Positions 51,069-60,611 of a stretch of 64,000 nt of DNA are shown here, piece by piece. The stretch's first letter is position 1, and every line of letters begins with the position of its first letter. Source of the stretch: Chryseobacterium aquifrigidense (lineage in GTDB: Bacteria; Bacteroidota; Bacteroidia; Flavobacteriales; Weeksellaceae). The stretch spans positions 2,059,314 to 2,123,313 of the forward strand of contig NZ_VFPD01000001.1 of NCBI RefSeq assembly GCF_006716485.1. Direction: 5' to 3'. The notes under the pieces are model-generated. The model was given only the letters and a program-made list of their open reading frames with translations, did no database searches and was not told the origin of the DNA. The position numbers and the translations under genes are program-made.

Positions 51069-51424
51069 TTTTTTCTTTTTGAATTAACCCAAATTTACGG
51101 AAATTATATTATTTAAACGGGCTGGCGTGAATTTTATTATTCTTTAACACTTGTTATTTTGAATATTTTTCTGGTTGTTTTGTAGTAAAAAATGCCCTTG
51201 GAAGGATTCTTTTAAACACGAATAACACTAATATTTTCACTAATATCACTAATGCAATTCAATAGGAACGGGCTATAATCCTGAACTTAGTTGAAGGAAG
51301 CCCGTTTGTTTAAAATACAAACATATCAATGGTTTTATCCCAAGCCTAACAGCAACGCAATACAACAAAAAAACGGACTTAAAAAAGTCCGTTTCTATTT
51401 ATTTATGAAATGTATTTTCAAATA
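51069..51424. repeat. 356-bp intergenic region with palindrome unit
   Basis: Holds AACGGGCT...AGCCCGTT at 51267-51307 (arms AACGGGCT and AAGCCCGTT), a member of the GGCT palindrome family, and ACACTAATATTTTCACTAAT words. The pheT terminator is at 51371-51394. Confidence 0.6.
51371..51394 (-). terminator. intrinsic terminator of pheT
   Basis: AAACGGACTT-N4-AAGTCCGTTT followed by seven T on the minus strand. Confidence 0.88.
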
Positions 51425-53827
51425 TTAAGATCTCAACTCAGCGTTGAATTCTTTCTGGAAAGCTTTGATCAGAGAATCCATTACTTCTGTAATCTCTTTT
51501 TCTTCCAGTGTTTTCTCTTCGTTTAACAGCTCGAAGCTCATGGCATATGACTTCTTGCCTTCCGGAAGATTTTTACCTTCATATACATCGAACAGGTTAA
51601 TGCTCTTAATGAATGGAGATTTGTTCTTCTTAGCCGTCTGATACAAATCCTGATAGTTAACTGTTTTATCAATCAATAAGGCTAAATCTCTTCTGATTTT
51701 GTTGAATTTCGGGATGTCCTTGAATTTCAATTCATTTTTAGAACGCAACTCCTGAGCGTATTCCAATTCAATTTCAGCATAGAAACATTCCTGATCAATG
51801 TCAAAGTCTTTCAACAAAGCAGGTGCTACCTTTCCTATTCTCACCAATGCTTTACCGTTAGCTTCATATACCAATGCATCAGAGAATCTATCATCAGTGA
51901 GAGCTACTTCTTTATAATCTACAGCCAATCTTTCCAATAAAACTTTTACATAAGCTTTAAGGTTATAGAAGCTTACCGCAGACTTTGGCTGAAGCCAGTT
52001 TTCAGCAACATCTCTTCCTGAAACTAATAATGCCAATTGTTTTCTTTCTTCGTATTTATCTTTTTTGTGATAAATTTTTCCTAATTCGAAGAATTTGATA
52101 TCCTGGTTCTTTCTGTTGATATTGTATACTGTATTCTGAAGAAGTCCTTCCAATAAAGACTTTCTCATGAATGCCAGATCACCGCTTAAAGGGTTCAATA
52201 GTTTTACAGCATCTGTTTCGTCTTTTACAGAGGTTAATGAGTTGTTCATTACTTCATTGAAACCAAGGCCTTGTAATGTTCTTGCCCAGCTGTTTTCCAG
52301 TTCATCCTGATCGTTCGCACTTAGCTTAACAGGAGTAAACGAAATCTTCTGTGGAGCGTCAATTTTATTGTATCCGTAGATTCTTAAGATCTCTTCAATT
52401 ACGTCAATTTCTCTTGTTACATCTGCTCTGTATGCAGGAACGGAAATTTCGAAACCATTTGGAATTTCATTTAAAACCTGAATTTCCAGCGCTTTTAAAA
52501 TTTCTTTTACTTTTTCTCTGTGAATTTTTGTCCCTAAAATCTGTTCAATTTTAGAGAATCTGATAATCACATAATTATCTTCTATTTTCTTAGGATATTC
52601 TTCCAGTAACTCACCTACTAATTTACCTTCAGCAATTTCCTGAATCATTTTGATAGCATGAGTGATCGCTGTTCTTGTAAGGTTCGGGTCTACTCCTCTC
52701 TCAAATCTGAAAGAAGCATCTGTATTCAAGCTGTGTGCTTTAGCACCTTTTCTCACAGCAATCGGGTTGAAATAAGCACTTTCAAGGAATATTGTTTTAG
52801 TTGCTTCAGATACTCCTGAGTTCTCACCACCAAATACTCCGGCAATACACATCGGCTTATCTTTACCGTCTTTGATCATGATTTCAGAACCGTTCAATGT
52901 TCTTTCAACACCATCTAAAGTCGTAAATTTTGTTCCCGGTTTCACCACTCCCACTTTCACTTTTTTATCTGCAATTTTATCTGCATCAAATGCATGAAGC
53001 GGCTGTCCGTATCCGTGAAGAATATAGTTGGTAATATCTACAACATTGTTAATCGGGCTTAGTCCGATCGCTTTCAGTCTGTCTTTCAACCAGGATGGTG
53101 ATTCTGCTATTTTTACGTTTTCAATAACAGCTCCGATATATCTTGGACACAATTCTGCATCTTCAATTTCCAGTTTGAAATCATGAGTTCCCTCACCATT
53201 CAACACTTCGGAAGCTACTTTATTAAACTGCGACTTCAATTGGTTGGTAGAAAGATAGGCGTGTAAATCTCTGGCAACACCATAATGAGACATAGCATCT
53301 GTTCTGTTCGGTGTTAATCCGATTTCAAATACCTCATCACTGGTCAGCTCAAAATAGTCTGCAAAGTTTTTTCCTACTTCATATTTTGTTTCATCCAGCA
53401 CCATAATTCCTCCGTGATCTTCGCTAAGACCTAATTCGTCTTCAGCACAGATCATTCCCTGAGAAACCTCTCCTCTGATTTTAGCTTCTTTAATTTCAAA
53501 AAAGTTTCCGGTTTTGTCATAGATTTTTGTTCCAACAACGGCTACAGGAACAGTTTGCCCTGCTTCAACATTAGGAGCTCCGCAAACAATGTTCAGCACT
53601 TTTCCGTTTCCTACATCTACTGTTGTCTTCTTCAGTTTGTCAGCATTAGGATGTTTTTCGCAAGTAAGTACTTTACCTACAACAATTCCTTCCAGGCTGC
53701 CTCTTACACTTTCAAATTTATCTATCCCTTCAACCTCAAGACCTATATCTGTAAGGAATTCACCGATTCTTTCAGTTTTTGATTCCGTTTTTACAAAGTC
53801 CTTCAGCCAGTTGTTTGATATTTTCAT
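51425..53827 (-). CDS. pheT: phenylalanine-tRNA ligase beta subunit
   Basis: 800 residues, normal length. With PheS it charges tRNA-Phe. Domains in order: tRNA-binding (about 40-155, GKVLTCEKHPNADKLKKTTV), B3/B4 editing (RYIGAVIENVKIAESPSWLK to ESAYFNPIAVRKGAKAHSLN), B5 DNA-binding-like, catalytic-like core, and C-terminal ferredoxin-fold anticodon-binding domain (FKDIPKFNKIRRDLALLIDK). pheS is not adjacent, as usual in Bacteroidota. Confidence 0.97.
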   Translation of the reverse strand: MKISNNWLKDFVKTESKTERIGEFLTDIGLEVEGIDKFESVRGSLEGIVVGKVLTCEKHPNADKLKKTTVDVGNGKVLNIVCGAPNVEAGQTVPVAVVGTKIYDKTGNFFEIKEAKIRGEVSQGMICAEDELGLSEDHGGIMVLDETKYEVGKNFADYFELTSDEVFEIGLTPNRTDAMSHYGVARDLHAYLSTNQLKSQFNKVASEVLNGEGTHDFKLEIEDAELCPRYIGAVIENVKIAESPSWLKDRLKAIGLSPINNVVDITNYILHGYGQPLHAFDADKIADKKVKVGVVKPGTKFTTLDGVERTLNGSEIMIKDGKDKPMCIAGVFGGENSGVSEATKTIFLESAYFNPIAVRKGAKAHSLNTDASFRFERGVDPNLTRTAITHAIKMIQEIAEGKLVGELLEEYPKKIEDNYVIIRFSKIEQILGTKIHREKVKEILKALEIQVLNEIPNGFEISVPAYRADVTREIDVIEEILRIYGYNKIDAPQKISFTPVKLSANDQDELENSWARTLQGLGFNEVMNNSLTSVKDETDAVKLLNPLSGDLAFMRKSLLEGLLQNTVYNINRKNQDIKFFELGKIYHKKDKYEERKQLALLVSGRDVAENWLQPKSAVSFYNLKAYVKVLLERLAVDYKEVALTDDRFSDALVYEANGKALVRIGKVAPALLKDFDIDQECFYAEIELEYAQELRSKNELKFKDIPKFNKIRRDLALLIDKTVNYQDLYQTAKKNKSPFIKSINLFDVYEGKNLPEGKKSYAMSFELLNEEKTLEEKEITEVMDSLIKAFQKEFNAELRS

Positions 53828-53858
53828 TTGTTAATCTATCTACTTATTTAATTCGTCA

Positions 53859-53879
53859 GATGAGTCCTAAGGTTTCATC
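53859..53879. promoter_or_regulatory. 21-bp palindromic site before pheT
   Basis: Arms GATGA/TCATC and inner CCT/AGG around position 53869. It lies 32 bp upstream of the pheT start. It could be an operator or a leader hairpin; no T-box or attenuator sequence was seen. Confidence 0.3.
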
Positions 53880-54033
53880 TGCTCTATTTTGAAACTTTTA
53901 TTTGGAATACCACACCTTTTCCGGTATGATTTTTCGAGCTACAAATGTCGTGTTTTTTTGAGAAATAGAGAAATTTCGAAGCGATTTTAAGATAATAAAT
54001 TTTCGTTAATCTTTCTGCTGCTGATTATGGAAA

Positions 54034-54654
54034 CTATTGGTCCGATGGTCTTACCAGCTTCTTCAGACTATCAGAAAATAACACCAACCCTCCGGCCATC
54101 ATGATAATATCCTTCAATACCAGACGTCCTGCTCCGGACAGATAGGGAAAACCATAATGAGGAGTTGCATAATCTCCACCCAGATTCGGTACATATAACT
54201 CTTCAGGAGTGGTGATCAGAAATGACAGGGTAACCAACGACATTAAAAATGTTAAAGCACCTCCAATTGTTCCAATTTTAGGAAACCAAATCCCCAGTAA
54301 TACCATAACTCCTATTACAACGATCATTGTCCCTAAACCGTAGGAAAAGGTATATGTTCCGTTTTCCTGATGCCAGTCAATGTTTTTCTGAATCACTTTT
54401 CCTTCAGGATTTTTATACAAAGTGTATTCTGTAACCAGTTTTTTATCTTCATTAATAACTTTATGATCTGCATTTTTGTAGAAAAAACTCATCAAAGGGC
54501 TGTTGGCAACGAAAGGAACAATTCCATCAGCTTCGTAATGAAAGGCTTTCAAGCCTCCAATCCATGCCATAACGATGAAAATTGAAATTCTGAGAAAATT
54601 GAAAAAATACGTATCCCATTGTAATAGTTGGTCGTAAAGTCTGTTATTTTTCAT
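54034..54654 (-). CDS. DUF417 membrane protein (RclC/YkgB-like)
   Basis: 206 residues with four membrane helices (about 15-37, 98-120, 125-145, 172-192). DUF417 is recognised by FFNFLRISIFIVMAWIGGLK and EADGIVPFVANSPLMSFFYK at the start. The family includes E. coli YkgB/RclC, which belongs to the reactive-chlorine response controlled by the AraC protein RclR. Here too an AraC-type gene lies 63 bp upstream on the same strand. A link to hypochlorous-acid or redox stress is inferred. Confidence 0.88.
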   Translation of the reverse strand: MKNNRLYDQLLQWDTYFFNFLRISIFIVMAWIGGLKAFHYEADGIVPFVANSPLMSFFYKNADHKVINEDKKLVTEYTLYKNPEGKVIQKNIDWHQENGTYTFSYGLGTMIVVIGVMVLLGIWFPKIGTIGGALTFLMSLVTLSFLITTPEELYVPNLGGDYATPHYGFPYLSGAGRLVLKDIIMMAGGLVLFSDSLKKLVRPSDQ

Positions 54655-54717
54655 GTGATTATTTTTTTAACAAAGGTATTCACATGCATACAGCGCCAAC
54701 ATAGACATTTCAGGACA

Positions 54718-55548
54718 TTACATGTACATTTTCGCCACCACAGAGATCCCTACTTTCCCTCTGTAATTTTTAGGTGAGCAGCCCACTGATTTTTTGAAAT
54801 ACCTGCTGAAATAAAATTCATCTGCAAATCCCAGCTCTGAAGCAATTTCCTTGACAGACCTGTAGGTTAAATGCAACAGTTTTTTAGATTCCAGGATAAT
54901 TCTCTCATTGATAAGCTGAGTAGGTGTTTTGGCAAATTCTTTCTTTACCGCTTTGCTTAATGTGTTATTGGTAATATTCAGTTTGTCACTGTAAAATGAC
55001 AGTTCTTTTTCATTTTTAAAATGTGTTTCCAAAAGTTTCTGAAATTCTGCAGCATTTTTATTGGGAAGCTTTTCGTTAGCAATCACACTTTTTTCAATAC
55101 TGCTTTTCTGTTTGCTTCCAATGGCAAGGATAAGCTGTATATAAGTTTTGATAATGGATTCAGAAAATGGATGTTTTTCAGATTCTTCTTTTTTGATGTG
55201 ACTGAAAAGTTCCAGAATATAATGGTAGTTTTCCTCTGACAATTCAACCCCCGGATTCAGGTAAATATTATTGAAAAGAAGACCGTTACAAGCTACTTCT
55301 TCTTTATGATATTCTATACAGTAATAATCTCCATGGAAGAAAAGCACATCGATATTTTCATCAGAGTCAGAAGCCAGCTTCACCTTTTGATAAGGGGAAA
55401 GAAACAGAATATTGTATCCGCTGTAAGAATAATTAATATCGTCCACAGAAAAAACACCTGAACCTTTCCATAAAACCACACTATAGTTTTCAGTAGTGAA
55501 TTCTGAAGGAAAATCTGAAGTGTGGTAAGATTGTATTTTTATCTTCAT
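54718..55548 (-). CDS. AraC family transcriptional regulator
   Basis: 276 residues. An N-terminal cupin-like part (VVLWKGSGVFSVDDINYSYS) is followed by two helix-turn-helix motifs at the end: LSFYSDKLNITNNTLSKAVK and VKEIASELGFADEFYFSRYF with KKSVGCSPKNYR. It is followed by the DUF417 gene on the same strand, resembling the RclR/RclC arrangement, although the two redox cysteines of RclR cannot be assigned here. Confidence 0.9.
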   Translation of the reverse strand: MKIKIQSYHTSDFPSEFTTENYSVVLWKGSGVFSVDDINYSYSGYNILFLSPYQKVKLASDSDENIDVLFFHGDYYCIEYHKEEVACNGLLFNNIYLNPGVELSEENYHYILELFSHIKKEESEKHPFSESIIKTYIQLILAIGSKQKSSIEKSVIANEKLPNKNAAEFQKLLETHFKNEKELSFYSDKLNITNNTLSKAVKKEFAKTPTQLINERIILESKKLLHLTYRSVKEIASELGFADEFYFSRYFKKSVGCSPKNYRGKVGISVVAKMYM

Positions 55549-55603
55549 GATGAGTCAATTTAAACACTAATGACGCTAATGATTCACAAATAACACTATC
55601 TTT

Positions 55604-56437
55604 TTAGTACTCTTTTAAATATGTTTTTTTCTCTGTAAGATATTCGGTTTTACTTCCGTTACCGGTTCTGAAAAGGGTTTTGAGTGTATTCTTTTGTTTA
55701 GGCTTTGAAGGATCGGGAAGAAAACATTGGAAATGTAAATGCGGGCCATTTGTCCAGCCTGTATTGCCGCTCAATCCTATTAAATCACCTTTTTTAACTT
55801 CATCTCCTATTTTAACTTTAACCCCATTTTGTTTCAGGTGAAAATACTGCGCAATGGTTCCATCCGAATGTAAAATTGAAATATAATTAGCCTGATTAGC
55901 ACAACTTGATGTAGGACATCCTGTATTATTATTCTGAACTGCATCAATCACTTTACCTTCTCTTGCCGCTGTAATTTCGGTTCCTTCAGGCATTACAAAA
56001 TCTAAAGAGTTTTCATTCTGATGAGAAAATATTCCATTGTAACCCTGATAAACATTAAAAGATTTCCCTTTTTGAAAAGGAAGATCATAAGTATAGTCAG
56101 CATCATAGGTTTTTATCGTTGCATCTCCGGCTAATGTATAGTAAGCAGGCATTTTCTTGATTTTCCACCCTTTTTTATTATCGTTGACAACAAAATAAGC
56201 AATTTTGTTTTTCATTGATTTAGGAGGTAGTACTCTGATCATTTTAAATGCTTCGGGACTCTTCAGATTTTCTGTTTCAGGCTGTTCGGAGAACGTTATT
56301 GAAATTGGATAGATTTCAATATTATCAGCATAGTAAGTGATCATATCTTTCGTATGCTCATAGTACATTTTCGCACTCTTTTGCGAAAAAGCCCATAGAG
56401 AGCAAATAAGTGATCCGAGAATTGCTGTTTTTTTCAT
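55604..56437 (-). CDS. M23 family metallopeptidase (LytM-like)
   Basis: 277 residues. Signal peptide MKKTAILGSLICSLWAFSQK. The LytM domain (about 120-260) contains the first ligands in IFSHQNENSLDFVMPEGTEI, AAREGKVI, and the HLHF motif in NTGWTNGPHLHFQCF. Zn-dependent cleavage of peptidoglycan cross-bridges is typical, though some relatives are regulators. The first 100 residues have no known domain. Confidence 0.92.
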   Translation of the reverse strand: MKKTAILGSLICSLWAFSQKSAKMYYEHTKDMITYYADNIEIYPISITFSEQPETENLKSPEAFKMIRVLPPKSMKNKIAYFVVNDNKKGWKIKKMPAYYTLAGDATIKTYDADYTYDLPFQKGKSFNVYQGYNGIFSHQNENSLDFVMPEGTEITAAREGKVIDAVQNNNTGCPTSSCANQANYISILHSDGTIAQYFHLKQNGVKVKIGDEVKKGDLIGLSGNTGWTNGPHLHFQCFLPDPSKPKQKNTLKTLFRTGNGSKTEYLTEKKTYLKEY

Positions 56438-56753
56438 GTTTATTAAATTGTTTTTACTTTACTTTTACCTTGAAGCAAAAATATACAAAAGGTAAAGACA
56501 GATCATCCGCTAAAAATTTGAATGTCTTCCTAAAATTTACAAACTTACATGGATAATCCGGTTTTGCTTCGTTTCAATATTTTATCCTATACTTAAACAG
56601 TGGAAATTTTTTAACAGATTACATTGAAATTTTCTTGACACTCCTAATTCCCTTATTTCTAATTCGATTCCCATCATTACAACTATGAGTCGGAGTTCAG
56701 GATTACAAAAAAAGCCGGAAAATTCCGGCTTTCTATTATTTGTTATCTTACTA
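56438..56753. terminator. 316-bp intergenic region with the dnaN terminator
   Basis: The terminator is at 56711-56732: AAAGCCGGAA/TTCCGGCTTT with T run on the minus strand. The rest is AT-rich leader for the M23 gene. No other feature. Confidence 0.8.
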
Positions 56754-57884
56754 TTACAATCCGATTACCGGCATTGATAACATTAAGATATTTTCATTTT
56801 CTTCAAGACCATCAAGAGGTTCAATGATACCTGGTCTGTTAGGTTGAGACATTTTCATAGTGATATCGTCAGATCCCAGGATTGTCAGCATTTCAGTTAA
56901 GAATTTTGAACTGAATCCGATATTGATATCTTCTCCGTTGTAGTCGCAAGGAATCTGCATATCAGCTTTGTTTGCATATTCAGTATCTTCTGCATGAAGG
57001 TGAAGAATATTTCCGGAAAGCTTAAATCTCACCTGATTGGTAGATTTGTTGGACATGATAGATGCTCTTTTGATTGCTCCTAACAACAGGTTTCTGTTGA
57101 TTGTCAACACATTTGGGTTTTCCTTTGGAATTACCGCTGTATAGTTCGGATATTTTCCGTCAATCAGTCTACAGATCCAGATATGCTTACCAAAAGTAAA
57201 TTTAGCCATATTCTCATTGAAGTCGATCGTAACGTCTTCATTGGAACTTGCCAGGATATTTTTGAAAATGTTAAGAGGCTTTTTAGGCATGATAAACTCC
57301 ATCGGTTCAGCATTCATAAGGTCTGCTCTTTTGTACACCACCAATCTGTGGGAGTCTGTAGAAACGAAATTGGTTTCATTTTCTCCAAACTGGAAAAGAA
57401 CTCCTGTCATTACCGGACGAAGAGAGTCGTTACTTGTAGCGAATAGTGTGTTTGTCAATGCTTCAGACAAAACTCCTGCCGGCATCGTTACACTTTGGGA
57501 AGCGTCGAATTCCGGTAATTCAGGATAATCATCAGCATTGTCTAATGCTACTGCGAAATTATCTTTTTCATCTAAAATCTCAAGCTGGCTTCCAGTACCT
57601 TCGGCATTGTCTTTTACAACAAATGTCAGAGGCTGTTCACCGTATGTCTTGATAAAATCCTGAAAAATTTTAGCAGGAACAGCAAATTTACCTGTATCAT
57701 CAGACTTTACTTCCAGAGAAGTAACAAGAGTTGTCTCGCCGTCAGATGCTGTAATGGTAACATTATTTCCGTCTAATTCAAAAAGATAGTTTTCTAAAAT
57801 CGGTCTCGATTGAGAGCTTGATATTACGCCACTTACAGTTTGCAAAGCCTTCTGCAGTTCACCACTTGAAATAATAAATTTCAT
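56754..57884 (-). CDS. dnaN: DNA polymerase III beta subunit (sliding clamp)
   Basis: 376 residues, three clamp domains of about 125 residues each. It encircles DNA and tethers polymerase III. Landmarks: MKFIISSGELQKALQTVSGV, RPVMTGVLFQF, TDSHRLVVYKRADLM and the C-terminal MLSMPVIGL type clamp end. It is not next to dnaA, as is common in Bacteroidota. A -7 element TATATTTG lies 22 bp upstream (57907-57914). Confidence 0.97.
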   Translation of the reverse strand: MKFIISSGELQKALQTVSGVISSSQSRPILENYLFELDGNNVTITASDGETTLVTSLEVKSDDTGKFAVPAKIFQDFIKTYGEQPLTFVVKDNAEGTGSQLEILDEKDNFAVALDNADDYPELPEFDASQSVTMPAGVLSEALTNTLFATSNDSLRPVMTGVLFQFGENETNFVSTDSHRLVVYKRADLMNAEPMEFIMPKKPLNIFKNILASSNEDVTIDFNENMAKFTFGKHIWICRLIDGKYPNYTAVIPKENPNVLTINRNLLLGAIKRASIMSNKSTNQVRFKLSGNILHLHAEDTEYANKADMQIPCDYNGEDINIGFSSKFLTEMLTILGSDDITMKMSQPNRPGIIEPLDGLEENENILMLSMPVIGL

Positions 57885-57906
57885 AGATTTATAAAATAAG
57901 TTTCTA

Positions 57907-57914
57907 CAAATATA
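57907..57914 (-). promoter_or_regulatory. -7 element TATATTTG of dnaN
   Basis: Exact TAnnTTTG match on the minus strand, 22 bp before the dnaN start. Confidence 0.5.
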
Positions 57915-58041
57915 ATAAATAGATACAACAAAGAAAAGAATAATATGGAGGAGTTTTTAACAAAGATCCTTAATTTGTTTTGAGCCTTGACATTATGCTT
58001 ATATTTCTTCGGTGAACCCAATTTTATCAAAATACAAAGAC

Positions 58042-58049
58042 TATCTTTG
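58042..58049 (+). promoter_or_regulatory. -7 element TATCTTTG of dgkA
   Basis: Exact TAnnTTTG match, 18 bp before the ATG at 58068. Confidence 0.5.
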
Positions 58050-58067
58050 TCTTAAAAGTTCAGAATT

Positions 58068-58424
58068 ATGCAAAAAACTCCTATCCATAAAAGTTTTCTC
58101 AATGCTTTCAGGGGTGTTTTTATGATGATAAAAACGGAAAGAAATTTCCAGATTGAACTCTTTGCATTTTTTGCCAACCTCTTTCTTATTTTTTATTTCA
58201 ACCTGAACAATACAGACACAGCTTTGGTTATGATCGCGTCATTTGCTGTTTTAAGTGCTGAAATTTTCAATACTGCTATTGAAAAGATCTGTGATATCAT
58301 CCAGCCAGATTTTGACAAAAGAATCGGCTTTATCAAAGATATTGCTGCAGGAGCTGTAGTATTGACAGCCATTGCCTCGGTGGCTGTTGGGGTTCTAGTG
58401 TATTGGAAATATATTTTCGGGTAG
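58068..58424 (+). CDS. dgkA: diacylglycerol kinase/undecaprenol kinase family protein
   Basis: 118 residues with three membrane helices (about 29-47, 51-67, 92-114). Family motifs: FLNAFRGVFMMIKTERNFQI and AEIFNTAIEKICDIIQPDFD (catalytic Glu and metal-binding acids), then KDIAAGAVVLTAI. DgkA-type kinases phosphorylate diacylglycerol or undecaprenol in the inner membrane; in Bacteroidota the lipid substrate is not settled. Confidence 0.93.
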   Translation: MQKTPIHKSFLNAFRGVFMMIKTERNFQIELFAFFANLFLIFYFNLNNTDTALVMIASFAVLSAEIFNTAIEKICDIIQPDFDKRIGFIKDIAAGAVVLTAIASVAVGVLVYWKYIFG

Positions 58425-58469
58425 AGAAATCTGAAATATTGCTGGCAAATATTTAAGTTACATGCTTAA

Positions 58470-58522
58470 CCACCCCGTCAAAAATTCTTTGAATTTTTGA
58501 CACCCCTCCGAGGGAGGGGAAT
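58470..58522 (+). repeat. two-hairpin REP-like element, copy 6
   Basis: CCACCCCGTCAAAAATTC...GAATTTTTGACACCCCTCCGAGGGAGGGGAAT; follows dgkA. Confidence 0.85.
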
Positions 58523-58569
58523 ATCACGTCTTCAGTTGAAAAAGGTTGTTAAGGCAAGAACTTTTTTTC

Positions 58570-59028
58570 TTATTTGACAGCGATGAAGATATCGACTTCG
58601 GCATCTGATGGATTTTGTGCTTTTTTTCCATACACTTCAAAATCGGCAGTAAATGTCCTTCCTAACTCCATATTCCAGATTTTTATCCATTCATTAATTA
58701 CTAAGTCTTTTGAGAGATCCCCATTGACTGTAAATTTTAAATATTTTCCACCATCAAAGGAATATCCCACCATTCCTTCAGGAATTGTGTCCAGATTTTC
58801 TACCTGACAACCAAGAACTGTTGTATAAGGCTTTGTATGGTCTTTTTCATAATCGGTGTAGATGGAATAGATAGTATTGTCTATCTTATTCGGAATTGAA
58901 TTGAGAATATCCTCATTAATCATTTTCTCCCATAATACCGGAATATCTTTTCCTGCCTGTCCATTTTCATTGGTTGTTCTCACCGCAATACCAATTACCT
59001 TAAAAGGAGCTACTTTTACATTATTCAT
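58570..59028 (-). CDS. GyrI-like/AraC effector-binding domain protein
   Basis: 152 residues: MNNVKVAPFKVIGIAVRTTN, IPVLWEKMINEDILNSIPNK, YTTVLGCQVENLDTIPEGMV and VINEWIKIWNMELGRTFTAD, the standard pattern of stand-alone SHS2/GyrI-like small-molecule-binding proteins. No helix-turn-helix is attached. The ligand is unknown. Confidence 0.9.
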   Translation of the reverse strand: MNNVKVAPFKVIGIAVRTTNENGQAGKDIPVLWEKMINEDILNSIPNKIDNTIYSIYTDYEKDHTKPYTTVLGCQVENLDTIPEGMVGYSFDGGKYLKFTVNGDLSKDLVINEWIKIWNMELGRTFTADFEVYGKKAQNPSDAEVDIFIAVK

Positions 59029-59100
59029 TTCTTGATTTTTTGTTGTGTTACAAAGATAAGAACTGGTTGTGACAAGGGTATGTCAGGAGTTTTTTAAAGT

Positions 59101-59234
59101 TTTGGCTAAAGCCTGTGGATTTGTGTTTATAAAATGAGTGGGCTCCCTTCGACTGAGCTCAGGATAATAACCCACCTCTATTGAACTATTTTAGTACTGA
59201 ATGTAAGTGAGATTGCTTCGCTTCGCTCGCAATG
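59101..59234. repeat. palindrome-family unit and TGCGAACG-type element
   Basis: TTTGGCTAAAGCCTGTGGAT, then GTGGGCTCCCTTCGACTGAG and AACCCACCTCTATTGAAC; a CGAAGCGAAGCAATCTC-type unit (reverse) follows at 59203-59234. Confidence 0.55.
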
Positions 59235-59235
59235 A

Positions 59236-59568
59236 CTATTTTCCGACATAGATAAATCCTTTTTTTCCGGATTTAAAGGCTGTTTCTATTCTTTTATAAT
59301 TATCGACTTCATATTCATCTGCCTGAAGGATTTCTGCATCTGTTACGTCAAAAAGTACTCCTTCCACCTGATCATTATTATTTCCTGAAAACTCCAGGAC
59401 AGGATGGTATTTCTGACCACTTTTCCGAAGTACTTCAGGATCTGTGATTTCAAGCATACTTAATTTATAGCCTGATAAGATATCATTTTCACCTTGTAAA
59501 AGTCTTCCAAAAGTTTCCATTTGAACCTGCTCTTTCTGTAAGGTTCCGTAAGAAAATAAATTAGGCAT
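59236..59568 (-). CDS. gamma-glutamylcyclotransferase-fold (AIG2-like) protein
   Basis: 110 residues: MPNLFSYGTLQKEQVQMETF gives the conserved YGTL glycine/threonine loop, with YHPVLEFSGNNNDQVEGVLF and ILQADEYEVDNYKRIETAFK providing the catalytic Glu. This GGCT-like fold is involved in glutathione or gamma-glutamylamine turnover in other organisms. Its ATG shares one base with the stop of the SGNH hydrolase, so the two genes are translationally coupled. Confidence 0.9.
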   Translation of the reverse strand: MPNLFSYGTLQKEQVQMETFGRLLQGENDILSGYKLSMLEITDPEVLRKSGQKYHPVLEFSGNNNDQVEGVLFDVTDAEILQADEYEVDNYKRIETAFKSGKKGFIYVGK

Positions 59569-60197
59569 TATAGATATTTTTCAATGATTGGGATTGCTAT
59601 TTCGGCCATCATTCCATAGCCTTTTTCATTAGGATGTACGCCGTCTTCAGAAAGCAGAACTTCTTTATCAGCAAGGAAAGCCGAATAGAAATCAATATAT
59701 CCCAGCGACTCTTCAGCGGCAATATTTTTCAGAATCTGATTATAAACTACTACATCTTCGTTGATTCTTTTCTTCCCCGAACTTACCACTACTCCATCTA
59801 TTTTTTGAGAAAAAGGGAGAATGCTTACAAGATAAATGGTATTGGAAAACCGTCTGGCATGTGCAATCGCTTCTTTAATATTGCTTTTAAACTTTTCAGG
59901 ATCTACAATTTGTATTTCATCTTTTACAGCCAGATCATTGGCACCATAGCTTAGGAAAACAATATTTCCGTCAGCAGAATTTCTTGCTGTCAATTCATGA
60001 GGAATCCTTTTTAATAGTCCTTCTGTGGTTTCTCCTCCTATTCCAAGATTAAACAGGATCAGTTCATCTCCATTTCCTTCATGAAATTTCTGCAGGGCGT
60101 ATCTTTTCAAAATATCTACCCAACCTCCAAAAACTCCGTCATATTCCCCGTAGGTAATGCTGTCACCGAAGAACAGCCCGTAAATAATTTTCTTCAT
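59568..60197 (-). CDS. SGNH/GDSL hydrolase
   Basis: 209 residues, cytosolic. Block I FGDSITYGEYDGVFGGWVDI (nucleophile Ser), block II Gly in GIGGETTEGLLKRI, block III GANDL (Asn), and block V DGVHPNEKGYG (Asp/His) are all present. This is a GDSL esterase/lipase fold. Its substrate is unknown. It precedes the cyclotransferase-like gene in a two-gene operon with a one-base overlap. Confidence 0.92.
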   Translation of the reverse strand: MKKIIYGLFFGDSITYGEYDGVFGGWVDILKRYALQKFHEGNGDELILFNLGIGGETTEGLLKRIPHELTARNSADGNIVFLSYGANDLAVKDEIQIVDPEKFKSNIKEAIAHARRFSNTIYLVSILPFSQKIDGVVVSSGKKRINEDVVVYNQILKNIAAEESLGYIDFYSAFLADKEVLLSEDGVHPNEKGYGMMAEIAIPIIEKYL

Positions 60198-60378
60198 TCA
60201 ACTTCTGTTATTTCCTTTTTTGTTGAAGTAAAAATAGTGAGAAAAATTCTTAATATCTTTCAAATTGCATAGTTTTTTAACGCAAAAGACGCAAAGTTTT
60301 TATATTATTTTTTTCGTTCGCAAGGGCGTTTCACTTAGCTATAGATCGATTTGTACCCTGGTTAAATAAACTTATTTG

Positions 60379-60509
60379 AACCATTAAGATTTTATAAGAA
60401 GTGAAGAATTATTAAGGTAACAGCTGATGCTATTATTAAGCAGACCGTTTATTTATTCATCTTAGATGAATCTTAAATTTCCTTAAAAACTTTACTATTC
60501 TTAATGGTT
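60379..60509. repeat. MITE-like unit with AACCATTAAG terminal inverted repeats, copy 2
   Basis: 131 bp from AACCATTAAG to CTTAATGGTT. The interior contains GTAACAGCTGATGCTATTAT and ATTCATCTTAGATGAATCTT (inner palindrome TTCATCTTAGATGAA). Confidence 0.85.
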
Positions 60510-60611
60510 ATGTTTTTTTAACACAAATAGCTCATTATCAATACATTAACCCAAGGGAGCAAAGAGAGAATCAACAAGTTGATGTAATAACTTTGATCAT
60601 AAAATTATTTG

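Noticed and set aside
53828..53900. T-box or phenylalanine attenuator before pheT
   Set aside because: Only a small palindrome is present; no leader peptide with Phe codons and no T-box sequence was found.
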